From JAWPNA01 sp045402695 (GTDB lineage: Bacteria > Acidobacteriota > Polarisedimenticolia > JACPZX01 > DASXTC01), in assembly GCA_045402695.1 (NCBI GenBank), contig JAWPNA010000026.1:1-21445 (forward strand): a stretch of 21,445 nucleotides of DNA. The letters run 5' to 3'. Under the pieces are notes generated by a model, which saw nothing but the letters and a program-made list of their open reading frames with translations, did not search any database and was not told where the DNA came from. Below, one piece after another: positions 6,714 through 14,991 of the stretch; the first letter of the stretch is position 1; the number at the start of each line of letters is the position of its first letter. The translations under genes and the position numbers were made by a program.

Positions 6714-9134
6714 CTATTCCCGTGGGTGAGGAAATAGCGCGGTGATCATCTCGCCCGCATGGCCGCGCCAGAAACTCCAGCCAGTGCCTTCGGGAGTCTC
6801 GCCTCCGGAGGGCCGGTAGCCTCGCTCGCGCAACAATGCCCACAGGTCGCGATTTCCCGTGGTGGTGTCCCACGCTTCCCGCGAGGAGCGCAGATCGTAA
6901 GTACCCCACTTGTGGAAGATCACCAACGGCTGCTTTTCAGCTCCGGATAACTGCCCTTCGTACCCCGCGCGGCTGATCACGAAGGCTGACTGGATGCCGA
7001 GGCGCTGGAACACCTCGGGATGTTTCAGTACGCAGGCCAGCGCCACGTTGGCCCCACCTCCGGCGCCGGCGGAGGCGCGCGCCGAAGGTTGGCGCACGGT
7101 CCGGTATCGCTCTTCGATCTTCGGGACCAGGTCGGTGACGATCATCTCTGCGTAGGGATCGACCTGCCAGAACTCCCCTTGCGGGTTTTCCGGGTCGGGA
7201 AGGACGAACACGCCGATCAGGGGGACCACCTTCGTGCCGATCAATGCGTCGAGCACGTTCTTCATGGCTCCCTTCTCGAGAGCCTCTTTGCCGTCATGGA
7301 CATAGAGCGTCGGGAAGCGGCTGTCGGCTCGGGTGTCGTAGCCGGCCGGCAGATAGACCTGCGCGGTTCGTTTCTTCTCCTTGCCACCGACATGGCTTGT
7401 GAATTCCATGGTCTCCAGCCGCCCCTGGCCCACGGTATCCGGAGGGGCCGTGAATTCCGCCTGCTGCCACGCAGGCATCGCGAGCAACGAAACATCGCCG
7501 AACATGCCGCTCCCCTTGCGTGGGTTGCGGGGATCGGCGATCGGCTTCTCGTAGTCCACGACAAAGCCGTATGTGACCGAGGCGTCGGGCTCGAGCCGAG
7601 TCGAGTAATAGAAGAGGTCGGTGTCGGCGAGGCGCAGCATCGGGTCTTCGCGCCGATCTCCGATCATGTCGCCCACGATGGCGACGTCGGTCGCCTTGCC
7701 CCGATAGACGAAGTGGACGGCTCCGGTGTTCTCGATGATCGGGAACGACGTCCGCCCTGTGAGGTACTTGTCGATCATGGAGCCCTTGTCGGGCGCCTTC
7801 GCCGCCTCGGTGAGGAACCGGCCGAAATCGGTATCTTGAACCCACGAGTGGGCAGCGGTCACCGCGGAAGGTGTTGCCGCCTGCGCGACGACATCAATTC
7901 TGGCCAGGTGGGCCATGCTGCGGGCGAAGAGATGCCCGTCAGCGTAGGCCACGGCCGACCAGGACTGTTCGTCGAACAGGTCCATGCGGGCGAGCTCGTG
8001 GTACCCGGCGGGCAAGGCTTCGGCGATGTGAAGCGTTCCCTGCTTGGTGAGGATCACCAGATGCCCTCCGACGAGTGTCAGGAAGCCATCGCCCGGCTCG
8101 CGCGACTTCCACTTCGTCTCTCCGGTGGCGGCGTCCACGCAGGTCAGGATGAAGCCGGTCACGCCGTACACGTATCCCTCGTGGTAGACGGGGATCACAT
8201 ACGTGCCGCGGATGGAGTTCTTCGACCAGAGCTCCTGGACCTGGTACGTCCCCCCGTCGCCCGGGGTGACACGTATCATGGTGGAGGAGTCTTCCTTGTT
8301 GACCAGCAGAAAGCGATTCTCCCCGGCGGGCACCGGGATGAGCTTCTGGCCGCCCATGGCGCTTTCATCACCTTGGTGCTCGTAGCTCCAGAGGACTTTC
8401 CCGGACGCCGCGTCCAGGCCCCAGAGGGTCTTCCCGCCGGCAGCGACGACCTGGGCTCGCCCGCCGATGGTCGCGGCGATGGGTGACTGATAGTTGATCT
8501 CGTCGTTGCCCGCCGACCACAGATGTGTGCCGTCCTCGGGCTTAAAGCCGGCGATTGCTTTGCCCTCACCCGCTCCAATTTCCACGATGAGCGCCCGATC
8601 CACCAGGATCGGTGAGCTGGCGAATCCGTAGTAAGGAGACTTGGCCCCCAGCTCGGCAACCAGGTTCTTGGACCAGATCGCCTTGCCCGTGGCCGAATCG
8701 ACGGCGAAGAGAATGCCTCGGGGGGTGAGCCCGAAGACGCGCCCCTCTGCCAGCAAGGGGGAGGCGATGGGGCCGTCATGGGAACCGTCGTGGCCTTTGT
8801 AGATTTCTTCGATGCGATAGCGCCACAGCTCTTCACCTGTCTCCTGCCTGAAGGCCGCGGCGAAATCGCCGTCTCCGGAGGAAAACATTGCGATGAGGCG
8901 TCCGTCGCCCGCGGCCAGCACGGAGTAGCCGGATCCGAGATCCCGCTTCCATCCGAGCGCGAGCGCCACCTTCCCGTCGGCTGCCACCAGCTTGGCGTCG
9001 TGCACCGCGCCGTCGTAGCTGGGCCCCCTCATGCCGGGCCAGATCGTCTGGGCGGCTGGGCTCGCATAGTTGGTGCTGCCAAGTACCAAGATGATGCCGG
9101 CGATCCATGAGATCAGACCCTTGTGGCGACGCAT
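6714..9134 (-). CDS. Exported beta-propeller / E-set / esterase-fold fusion protein
   Basis: The 806-residue product has a signal sequence (GLISWIAGIILVLGSTNYASPAAA-like core; cleavage about residue 28). Residues about 33-420 form a PQQ-type beta-propeller, shown by repeated phrases such as TGEELWRYR, ATGKAIWSKN, EDGTHLWSAG, ASGKVLWSYE and ATGETKWKSR. Residues about 450-565 resemble the immunoglobulin-like N-terminal domain of enterochelin-esterase proteins (VHFVYRGKATDVAIVGDMIGD). Residues about 570-806 are an esterase (PF00756-like) alpha/beta-hydrolase fold (TAQVYLPAGYD, LYVHDG, GTYDLRS, GHAGEMI). At the nucleophile elbow the usual GxSxGG reads GAGGGA (about 690-695), so the catalytic serine is missing and hydrolase activity is doubtful. 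The start at 9134 has AGGAGG five bases upstream; the frame continues 27 codons further without a ribosome site. It is transcribed divergently from the kinase operon. Confidence 0.85.
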   Translation of the reverse strand: MRRHKGLISWIAGIILVLGSTNYASPAAQTIWPGMRGPSYDGAVHDAKLVAADGKVALALGWKRDLGSGYSVLAAGDGRLIAMFSSGDGDFAAAFRQETGEELWRYRIEEIYKGHDGSHDGPIASPLLAEGRVFGLTPRGILFAVDSATGKAIWSKNLVAELGAKSPYYGFASSPILVDRALIVEIGAGEGKAIAGFKPEDGTHLWSAGNDEINYQSPIAATIGGRAQVVAAGGKTLWGLDAASGKVLWSYEHQGDESAMGGQKLIPVPAGENRFLLVNKEDSSTMIRVTPGDGGTYQVQELWSKNSIRGTYVIPVYHEGYVYGVTGFILTCVDAATGETKWKSREPGDGFLTLVGGHLVILTKQGTLHIAEALPAGYHELARMDLFDEQSWSAVAYADGHLFARSMAHLARIDVVAQAATPSAVTAAHSWVQDTDFGRFLTEAAKAPDKGSMIDKYLTGRTSFPIIENTGAVHFVYRGKATDVAIVGDMIGDRREDPMLRLADTDLFYYSTRLEPDASVTYGFVVDYEKPIADPRNPRKGSGMFGDVSLLAMPAWQQAEFTAPPDTVGQGRLETMEFTSHVGGKEKKRTAQVYLPAGYDTRADSRFPTLYVHDGKEALEKGAMKNVLDALIGTKVVPLIGVFVLPDPENPQGEFWQVDPYAEMIVTDLVPKIEERYRTVRQPSARASAGAGGGANVALACVLKHPEVFQRLGIQSAFVISRAGYEGQLSGAEKQPLVIFHKWGTYDLRSSREAWDTTTGNRDLWALLRERGYRPSGGETPEGTGWSFWRGHAGEMITALFPHPRE

Positions 9135-9172
9135 CTCATCCTCCTGCGTTGGAAGTTCCGCGGATTCTATCA

Positions 9173-9192
9173 CGCTCCCGACCACGGGAGCG
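9173..9192. repeat. Perfect 8-bp hairpin in the leader of the propeller/esterase gene
   Basis: CGCTCCCG and CGGGAGCG pair perfectly around an ACCA loop. It lies 38-58 bases upstream of the start at 9134, downstream of the candidate minus-strand promoter, so it would be in the mRNA leader. Confidence 0.45.
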
Positions 9193-9256
9193 GACCTGCG
9201 GCCTTGGCTCATCATCCGCTCCGGATCGATCCCGAACGCGCGAGGGGGAAGGATCC

Positions 9257-9284
9257 ATTAACATTCATGTTGGTCTGCTGGCAA
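9257..9284 (-). promoter_or_regulatory. Candidate promoter for the propeller/esterase gene
   Basis: On the minus strand TTGCCA (9279-9284) and GTTAAT (9257-9262) are 16 bases apart. The palindrome AACATTCATGTT (9260-9271) overlaps the -10 and spacer and could be an operator. The gap between the divergent genes (9135-9477) contains no other gene. Confidence 0.45.
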
Positions 9285-9298
9285 TTCCATGCGACATC

Positions 9299-9328
9299 TT
9301 GAGTTTTTTCGGTCGGACGAGGCATAAT
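9299..9328 (+). promoter_or_regulatory. Candidate promoter for the kinase operon
   Basis: TTGAGT (9299-9304) and CATAAT (9323-9328) are 18 bases apart, a good sigma-70-like pair. It is back to back with the minus-strand candidate at 9257-9284, with 14 bases between the two -35 boxes. The leader to the ATG at 9478 would be about 140 bases. Confidence 0.5.
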
Positions 9329-9477
9329 CCGGGCTGACTGGGGATGACCGATCCGCCTCGGCTTGAGCCCAGGTCGGCGCAAGACGTGTCTCGCCGATGT
9401 GGTCGCCCCTTTGCCGCGCCGACCGTGGCCGTCGGCAGCCAGCCGGCTCCCCGGGCCACAAGAACGGAGCAGCTCGC

Positions 9478-11829
9478 ATGGTTGGAGAGGAGCCTCCGGA
9501 CAGGCCACAGCCCTCCCCCCCGGAAGATCAGACCACCAAGGAGGCTCCGGCCGCGCGCCGCATCCCCACCTCGATCGGGCAGTACCGAATCGTCCGCCGG
9601 CTGGGCGAGGGTGGCATGGGGATCGTCTACGAGGCGGAGCAGCAGCACCCCAGGAGGCCCGTCGCGCTGAAAGTCATCCGGGGCGGCCAGTACGTGGACG
9701 AGCACCACGTGCGGCTCTTCCAGCGGGAGGCACAGGCTCTCGCGCGGCTCAGGCATCCGGGGATCGCCGCCATCTACGAGTCGGGCAGAACCGATGACGG
9801 CCAGCACTTCTTCGCGATGGAGCTGGTCCGCGGTGAGACGCTCGCGCGTCACCTCCAGAGAAGGGGGAAGGACCCAGAAGTCGGCCTGGCGGAGATCAGG
9901 TACAGGCTGAACTTGTTCAGGCCGATCTGCGACGCCGTCTTTTACGCGCACCAGCGGGGAGTGATCCACCGGGATCTCAAGCCGTCCAACGTGATCGTGG
10001 GGAAGGAGATCTCCGCCACGTCACCCGAGGCTCCGGGCGCGACCGAGATCAAGATCCTCGACTTCGGCCTCGCGCGGATCACGGACGCCGACGTCGCGGT
10101 CACGACGGTCCACACGTCGCCGGGCCAAGTGCAGGGGACGATCCCGTACATGAGCCCCGAGCAGATCCGAGGAAACCCCGACGAGATCGACGTCCGCACC
10201 GACTCCTACTCGCTTGGCGTGATCCTCTACCAGATGCTCACAGGACATCTTCCCCACGACGTGACACGCCTCACGCTTCCCGAGGCAGCCCGCGTGATCT
10301 GCGAGGAGCCGCCGACGCCGCCGAGTCGGGTCTGGAAGGGGGCGAGGCGCCTGGATCCCGATCTGGACACGATCATGGGCAAGGCGATCGAGAAGGAGCC
10401 GGCGCGCCGGTACCAGAGCGTCTCGGCCCTGGCCGAGGACATCCAGAGGTACCTGGCGAACCAGCCGATCCTCGCGCGGCCGCCCAGTGCCTTCTACCAG
10501 ATCCGCAAGGTCATCTCCCGGCACAAGGCGCTGTTCTCACTGGCAGCGGCTCTGGGATTCCTGCTCATCGGCTTCTCGATCACGATGGCCGTGCAGGCGG
10601 AGAGGATCGCCCACGAGAGGGACCGCGCCAACCAGGCGAGGGACCAGGCCAGCCAGGAGGCGGAGATAGCGCGGCAGGTCTCGGAGTTCCTGACGGGGAT
10701 CTTCGAGGTGTCGAATCCCTACAGTGGGAAGGGAGAGACGATCACGGCGCGGGAGATCCTGGATCGAGGCGCGGAGAGGATCGCCCGTGATCTCCACGGT
10801 CAACCTCTGGTCCAGGCGCGGCTGATGAACACGATTGGGCACGTCTACATGGACCTCGGCCTCTTCAGCGACGCCCAGAGGATCTGCGACCAGGCGCTCG
10901 CGATCAGGCAGGGCGCATTGGGCGAGGACCATGCCGACGTGGGTGAGAGCCTGGCCGCCGCGGGCCTGGTTCGCGTGGAGGCCGGCAAACTAGACGAAGG
11001 CCTCAATTACCTTCGGCGCGGCCTGGGGATCCAGGAGCGCACCCTCAGCCCGGGCCACCTGGACATCGGGACCACCCTTCTCGCCCTGGGTGAGGGGCTC
11101 GGGCGGAAGGGGGACCTCGAGGGAGCCCTTGCGGCCCTCGAGCGCGCCCTGCCGATCCTGGAGCGTGGGCTCGGTCCCGGGGGCAGGAGGGTCGCGACGT
11201 GCCTGCTTGATCTTGGCAACGTGCACTTTTTCGCCGGCAGACACGCCGACGCCGCGGCGTACTACGAGCGCTCGTTGAGGATCAAGGAGAATCTCAGCGG
11301 GCCGGAGAGCGCCGACATGGCCGTGGGACTGAACAACCTGGGCTTCCTGTACATGACGATAGGAGATTACGAGAGGGCGGGGTCGATCCTCGAACGCTCC
11401 GTGACCATCACCCAGAAGACGTTCGGAGCGGAGCACAGCAAGACAGCGAACCACATCCACAGCCTCGGCGAGCTGCGGCGCCTCGAGGGGCGGCACCTCG
11501 ACGCGAGGCCGCTCCTCGAGCGGGCTCTCGCCATCCAGGAGAAGGTGCTCGACCCGAAAGATCCCGATCTGGCCCTGACGCTCCACAGCCTCGCTCAGAC
11601 GATTCAAGCGCTTGGCGACAGGAAAGGCGCCGAGGCGCGCTTCAAAAGGTGTCTGGAAATACGCGAGAAGGCGCTGGGGTCCGATCACCCCGACGTGGCG
11701 GAGACACTCGAAGCGTACGCGCGCCTGCTGCGCGAGATGGGGCGCGGCGCGCAGGCGGAGCCGCTGGAGGCGCGCGCGCGATCGATCAGGGATCGGGCCG
11801 CCGCGGTGTCTCCCTCGGGTGAACGATGA
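9478..11829 (+). CDS. Transmembrane Ser/Thr protein kinase with C-terminal TPR (kinesin-light-chain-type) repeats
   Basis: The 783-residue product has an N-terminal eukaryote-like kinase domain (about 35-325). All catalytic elements are present: glycine loop GEGGMGIVYEAE, lysine 65 in VALKVI, HRDLKPSN (164-171), DFGLAR (195-200) and the activation segment GTIPYMSPEQ. A transmembrane helix follows at about 351-372, then a charged coiled-coil-like stretch (ERIAHERDRANQARDQASQ). About 330 residues of roughly 42-residue TPRs come next (LGEDHADVGESL, LSPGHLDIGTTL, LGSDHPDVAETL), likely a protein-docking surface across the membrane from the kinase. ATG 9478 with GGAG upstream is preferred over ATG 9397, which has no ribosome site. 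The stop overlaps the next start (ATGA), so the two are probably translated together. Its substrate is unknown. Confidence 0.93.
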   Translation: MVGEEPPDRPQPSPPEDQTTKEAPAARRIPTSIGQYRIVRRLGEGGMGIVYEAEQQHPRRPVALKVIRGGQYVDEHHVRLFQREAQALARLRHPGIAAIYESGRTDDGQHFFAMELVRGETLARHLQRRGKDPEVGLAEIRYRLNLFRPICDAVFYAHQRGVIHRDLKPSNVIVGKEISATSPEAPGATEIKILDFGLARITDADVAVTTVHTSPGQVQGTIPYMSPEQIRGNPDEIDVRTDSYSLGVILYQMLTGHLPHDVTRLTLPEAARVICEEPPTPPSRVWKGARRLDPDLDTIMGKAIEKEPARRYQSVSALAEDIQRYLANQPILARPPSAFYQIRKVISRHKALFSLAAALGFLLIGFSITMAVQAERIAHERDRANQARDQASQEAEIARQVSEFLTGIFEVSNPYSGKGETITAREILDRGAERIARDLHGQPLVQARLMNTIGHVYMDLGLFSDAQRICDQALAIRQGALGEDHADVGESLAAAGLVRVEAGKLDEGLNYLRRGLGIQERTLSPGHLDIGTTLLALGEGLGRKGDLEGALAALERALPILERGLGPGGRRVATCLLDLGNVHFFAGRHADAAAYYERSLRIKENLSGPESADMAVGLNNLGFLYMTIGDYERAGSILERSVTITQKTFGAEHSKTANHIHSLGELRRLEGRHLDARPLLERALAIQEKVLDPKDPDLALTLHSLAQTIQALGDRKGAEARFKRCLEIREKALGSDHPDVAETLEAYARLLREMGRGAQAEPLEARARSIRDRAAAVSPSGER

Positions 11830-13307
11830 GGTTCGAGTGCTCGATTGTGGCCGGCGGCTTCGCTTCACGCAGGATGCATCGCAGTTGGTCCGGTCCGGGC
11901 TTGGTCGCGACTCTGCTCCTGTCGCTCGGGCTCTGCTCGATCCCCGCGATCGCGCGCGGCGGCAGCGAGAGGAGATCCTGGAGGGTCAAATACGAGCTGG
12001 GCACGGAACGGGTCCAGGAAGGCGCGAAACTGGATCTGACCGTGAATGAGGGCACGGTCGTCATCAAGGCCAGGAACAAGACGCGTCTTTCAATCCCGAA
12101 GACCTCCCTCGTCAGCGTGATGTACGACACCCTGCCCCACCGCCCGCTCGATGAGCTCCAGGTCCCACCAGGTTCGGCTTGGAAGGATGTCGATCTGGCG
12201 TTGACGACGGTAGAAAGTCTCCCCAGTCTCGCTCTTCTCGCGGGGGGACTGTCCCAGATTGGGCTCATGTTTGTTCCCGTCGCCTTCGTTCTCTGCCCAC
12301 CGATCCTGTTTGACTGGGTGGAGTCTATTTCGAGCCTGTCCACCCAGGCGCGGGAGGCGAACGACCGCTTCGTCTACCTCGTGTGGCGCGACCAACGCAC
12401 GGTCAAGGACCTCCTGATGCGGATCGACAGCCAGGAACACTGCTCCTCCCTCCTCGCCGCGATCCGCGAGGCTTCGGGACGCGACTTCGTGGACCTGCCC
12501 GCCTACAGGGAGAGATTGATCGAGGAGCTGGCGGCGAGGCCCCGCTGGAGCGTGCCTCTCGAGGCCAAAGGGACGATCCGCGCCGGCGGCAGGGACCTCA
12601 GCCCGCGACGATACACGCTGGTGCTCTGGGAAGGGGAGGAACGTGAGGGGCGGGTCTTCCTGTTCTCCGGCGATCGCCTGCGCCTGAAAGAGCTGTCAGC
12701 TCTGGTCCCTGTCACCATCGAGACGGCGGGCACGAAGGCGGCAGTTCCCGAGGTCGCGTACAAGGAGGCGGATGGGTTCACCGCCATCTCCGCCATCGGC
12801 CTGGAGGACAAAGTCCTGCATTTCCCCGATGAGCCTACGCCGGGAGAGCCCCGGATGATCAGCTACGGTGGCGCGCCGGCGCTCAGGTTTGAAGCGGGCA
12901 ACCACGCCCTGGACGTGATCACCCTGGCGTCGTACCGCGGCGAGTCTGCCGTGCGCTTCCCCATGTTTCGCCGCGGAGCCACCGATTCAAGGGGGTTTCT
13001 CTACGTCACGCCCAGTCGCATCGCCTACGATCCTGTCATGACGCCCCGCCGGAGGAAGCCGTTCGATGCATCGCGCAGCGACGTGAAGAGCCTCGCCTGC
13101 CCCGAGGATTTCGGCGGCGGGTATCACCTGAGGATCGAGCTCGGTCACGATCGGCTCGCCCTCCATCCGATCGGACAAGGCTTGGACATGAGACCGAGCA
13201 CCGCGAAGCGAGTCCGGCTGGTGCAGCGGGGATTTTGCGAGCTCATCCTCGAGGCGTTCAACGATTTCCAGGCCGTCGAGGCGAGGCTCACACAGGGCCC
13301 GAAGTAG
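11826..13307 (+). CDS. Membrane protein of unknown function, translationally coupled to the kinase
   Basis: The 493-residue product is not a family I recognise. A first hydrophobic segment (about 25-44, GLVATLLLSLGLCSIPAIA) is a signal peptide or anchor. A second (about 132-163, SLALLAGGLSQIGLMFVPVAFVLCPPILF) could be a membrane hairpin. Two stretches, GTVVIKARNKTRLSIPKTSLVSV near 77 and GFLYVTPSRIAYDP near 395, read like the first strands of PH/GRAM-like beta domains and may be an old duplication (inference). The ATG overlaps the kinase stop by four bases, strong evidence for an operon and a hint that this protein is partner or substrate of the kinase. An in-frame ATG at residue 17 is an alternative start. 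Confidence 0.75.
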   Translation: MRFECSIVAGGFASRRMHRSWSGPGLVATLLLSLGLCSIPAIARGGSERRSWRVKYELGTERVQEGAKLDLTVNEGTVVIKARNKTRLSIPKTSLVSVMYDTLPHRPLDELQVPPGSAWKDVDLALTTVESLPSLALLAGGLSQIGLMFVPVAFVLCPPILFDWVESISSLSTQAREANDRFVYLVWRDQRTVKDLLMRIDSQEHCSSLLAAIREASGRDFVDLPAYRERLIEELAARPRWSVPLEAKGTIRAGGRDLSPRRYTLVLWEGEEREGRVFLFSGDRLRLKELSALVPVTIETAGTKAAVPEVAYKEADGFTAISAIGLEDKVLHFPDEPTPGEPRMISYGGAPALRFEAGNHALDVITLASYRGESAVRFPMFRRGATDSRGFLYVTPSRIAYDPVMTPRRRKPFDASRSDVKSLACPEDFGGGYHLRIELGHDRLALHPIGQGLDMRPSTAKRVRLVQRGFCELILEAFNDFQAVEARLTQGPK

Positions 13308-13355
13308 GTCGGCACTCCAGCGGTCCGGGGATCGCCGTTTGTGAGGAGCGACTTG

Positions 13356-13940
13356 GTGGATGACGGGCGCCGAGCGGTGCGTGATCCCCCGAGGTGGTTG
13401 GGCCACCTTGCCATGCTGTTCTATGCACTGAACGCGGTGTACCACCTGCGGGACGGGAATCCCGACAACATGCTCTGGGCGTGTCACCTCGGTGCCATGC
13501 TCGTCGGGGCGGGCATCGTGCTCCGGAAACCCGCGGTGAACCTCATCGGGATCCTCTGGCTTTCCGTCGGCACGCCCCTCTGGCTGTACAACCTATTTGG
13601 CGGCGGAGAGTTTTTCTGGACCTCCACGCTCACCCACCTGGGTGGCCTGGCCATCGGAATCTTCGGGGCGCGGCGCCTGGGTGAGGCAGATCCGGTCTGG
13701 TGGAAGGCGCTGGTTCTCCTCGTCCCCCTCCACGTCCTCTCCCGGTGGATCACGTCGGAAGAGAGGAACACCAACTTCGCGCACAGGGTCTGGCCGGGCA
13801 TGGAGGGGCTGTTCCGAACCCACCTCGGATTTCTCCTGGCCGTTGCCATCCTGTGCGCCGGGCTGTTCCTTGCCGTCGAGTGGGCGCTTCGCCGGTACGC
13901 CATCCGTCCGCCCGACCGCGAAGGGAGTGGATTGGTATGA
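13356..13940 (+). CDS. Six-helix integral membrane protein of unknown function
   Basis: The product (194 residues from GTG 13356) has six hydrophobic segments: LGHLAMLFYALNAVYHL, MLWACHLGAMLVGAGIVL, AVNLIGILWLSVGTPLWLY, STLTHLGGLAIGIFGA, WWKALVLLVPLHVLSRWI and FLLAVAILCAGLFLAVEWAL. Several histidines lie in or at the ends of the helices (GHL, YHLRDG, CHLG, THLGG, PLHV), so metal or haem binding is conceivable but unproven. GTG 13356 is well spaced from GAGGAG (13343-13348); GTG 13341 gives five more residues but would put the ribosome site inside the gene. It follows the previous gene by about 50 bases and is probably the third gene of the kinase operon. Confidence 0.75.
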   Translation: MDDGRRAVRDPPRWLGHLAMLFYALNAVYHLRDGNPDNMLWACHLGAMLVGAGIVLRKPAVNLIGILWLSVGTPLWLYNLFGGGEFFWTSTLTHLGGLAIGIFGARRLGEADPVWWKALVLLVPLHVLSRWITSEERNTNFAHRVWPGMEGLFRTHLGFLLAVAILCAGLFLAVEWALRRYAIRPPDREGSGLV

Positions 13941-14107
13941 AGAAGGTGACAGGAGCCTGTGCCGGACGGGGAGTGGTGAAGGCAACTTCGGCGGTGACAA
14001 CGCCCCGGCGGGGGTCGCCTGAGATGACGCCTGCCGGCGTTCCCGGCTATCTTGCTCCTGGCCTTGGGATTTCCCTCATCCCGGGCCCTCGCCCAGGGCG
14101 AGACTAA
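13937..14107 (+). CDS. Doubtful small ORF overlapping the membrane protein stop
   Basis: An ATG overlaps the stop at 13938-13940 (ATGA) and opens a 56-codon frame. The product is rich in Gly, Pro and Arg (KKVTGACAGRGVVKATSAV) and resembles nothing I know. The overlap is suggestive of coupling, but the frame also reads, out of register, through the signal-peptide remnant at 14024-14172, so it is more likely not a real gene. Confidence 0.2.
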   Translation: MKKVTGACAGRGVVKATSAVTTPRRGSPEMTPAGVPGYLAPGLGISLIPGPRPGRD

Positions 14108-14172
14108 GGTGTCCGTGCGCATGGAACAGGTGTTTCCTGCGATCCAGGTCTTGCTCACCGTCCGGGGTCCTG
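14024..14172 (+). pseudogene. Frameshifted, 3'-truncated remnant of a secreted-protein gene
   Basis: From 14028 the frame reads a convincing signal peptide, RLPAFPAILLLALG, followed by FPSSRALAQ and then GETKVSVRMEQVFPAIQVLLTVRGP, as at the start of an exported protein. It has no usable start codon in its own frame: the codon before it is TGA, and the only nearby ATG (14024) is one base out of register. Similarity to any protein-like sequence stops at about 14170, where the MOSC gene ends on the other strand. It therefore looks like the head of a gene cut by a rearrangement and then frameshifted. A one-base sequencing error would restore the head but not the missing rest. Confidence 0.45.
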
Positions 14173-14964
14173 CTAATCGAGCAGCGCAATCGCGTCGCCG
14201 GCGCGGATCACGCCTTCCACGAGCACCGCCGCGTAGACTCCGGCCGTGCCGTCGTGGCCCTTGGCCACGCGCCGCATGACCTCCGGGTTGGCCTGCGCCG
14301 TGTCCGGATCCAGCGTGATCATCTTGCACCGGGGGTCGCGGTCGGTCACCGCGATCTCCGCCTTGGCGCCGACTCGCAGCCTGTGACCGACCCACGCGTC
14401 CTCGCCGAACCCTTCGCCTCCTGCCAGATCGGCGTAGACATTGGCGCGGAACCGCCGCTTGTCCAACTCGACGCCGACTTCCTGGCTCAACTGCCGCACC
14501 GTCTGGGTGGAGATCAGCGAGACCGGACGGCAATCGGTCAACGCACGCTCGGACCGGAGTAGCGACAGAGCGAGCCCGGCTCGCCCACCTTCGCGCAGAA
14601 GGTCGATCAAGCGCGGATCGTCGACCGCCACCACCTCGCCCGACGGCGTCTCCACGTCCACCATCTGATCGGCAGGGTCCGCATACAACGGGGTGACCCC
14701 CGGCCCGAGCGCCTCGGCCTCCGCCAGATTCGGCGGCATTGTCATGCGCTCACCATGGCGGTATGCCGCGCGATACCGCAGCATCTGCTCCTGCTCGCGC
14801 CCGGTAAAATACGGGAACCCCTTGGGCGCCGCGGAACTGCGGAAGGCATACGCACGGTCGCCGTACACGCCCGGAAACGCCGCAAAGGCCTCCCGCAGCT
14901 CTTCACCCCGCATGCTCTTCACGGGATAACGCCACAGACTCTCGACTCGTCCAACCACTCTCAT
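14173..14964 (-). CDS. MOSC-domain protein
   Basis: The 263-residue product has the MOSC N-terminal beta domain (GRVESLWRYPVKSMRGEEL, with YGDRAYAF) and the MOSC core. The core includes RFRANVYADL (171-180), WVGHRLRVGAKAEIAVTDRDPRCKMITLDPDT (191-222) and GVYAAVLVEGVIRAGD. C213 in DPRCKM is the conserved cysteine of the family. MOSC proteins bind or act with the molybdenum cofactor, for example handling sulfur or reducing N-hydroxylated compounds as in YcbX and mARC; this one has no ferredoxin domain. It lies 27 bases after the STAS gene on the same strand, so the two are probably cotranscribed, although no functional link is known. Its ribosome site is weak (AGGA, about 12 bases off). Confidence 0.9.
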   Translation of the reverse strand: MRVVGRVESLWRYPVKSMRGEELREAFAAFPGVYGDRAYAFRSSAAPKGFPYFTGREQEQMLRYRAAYRHGERMTMPPNLAEAEALGPGVTPLYADPADQMVDVETPSGEVVAVDDPRLIDLLREGGRAGLALSLLRSERALTDCRPVSLISTQTVRQLSQEVGVELDKRRFRANVYADLAGGEGFGEDAWVGHRLRVGAKAEIAVTDRDPRCKMITLDPDTAQANPEVMRRVAKGHDGTAGVYAAVLVEGVIRAGDAIALLD

Positions 14965-14991
14965 CGGTGACGCATCCTGGCCACGGGAGAA

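Noticed and set aside
7020..8486. 488-codon open frame on the plus strand
   Set aside because: It is antisense to the beta-propeller/esterase gene, whose motifs are unmistakable; the translated product looks like random Arg/His/Gly-rich sequence.
13597..14022. Alternative plus-strand frame ending at 14022, just before ATG 14024
   Set aside because: Mostly an out-of-frame reading of the six-helix membrane protein, with no start site or family resemblance.
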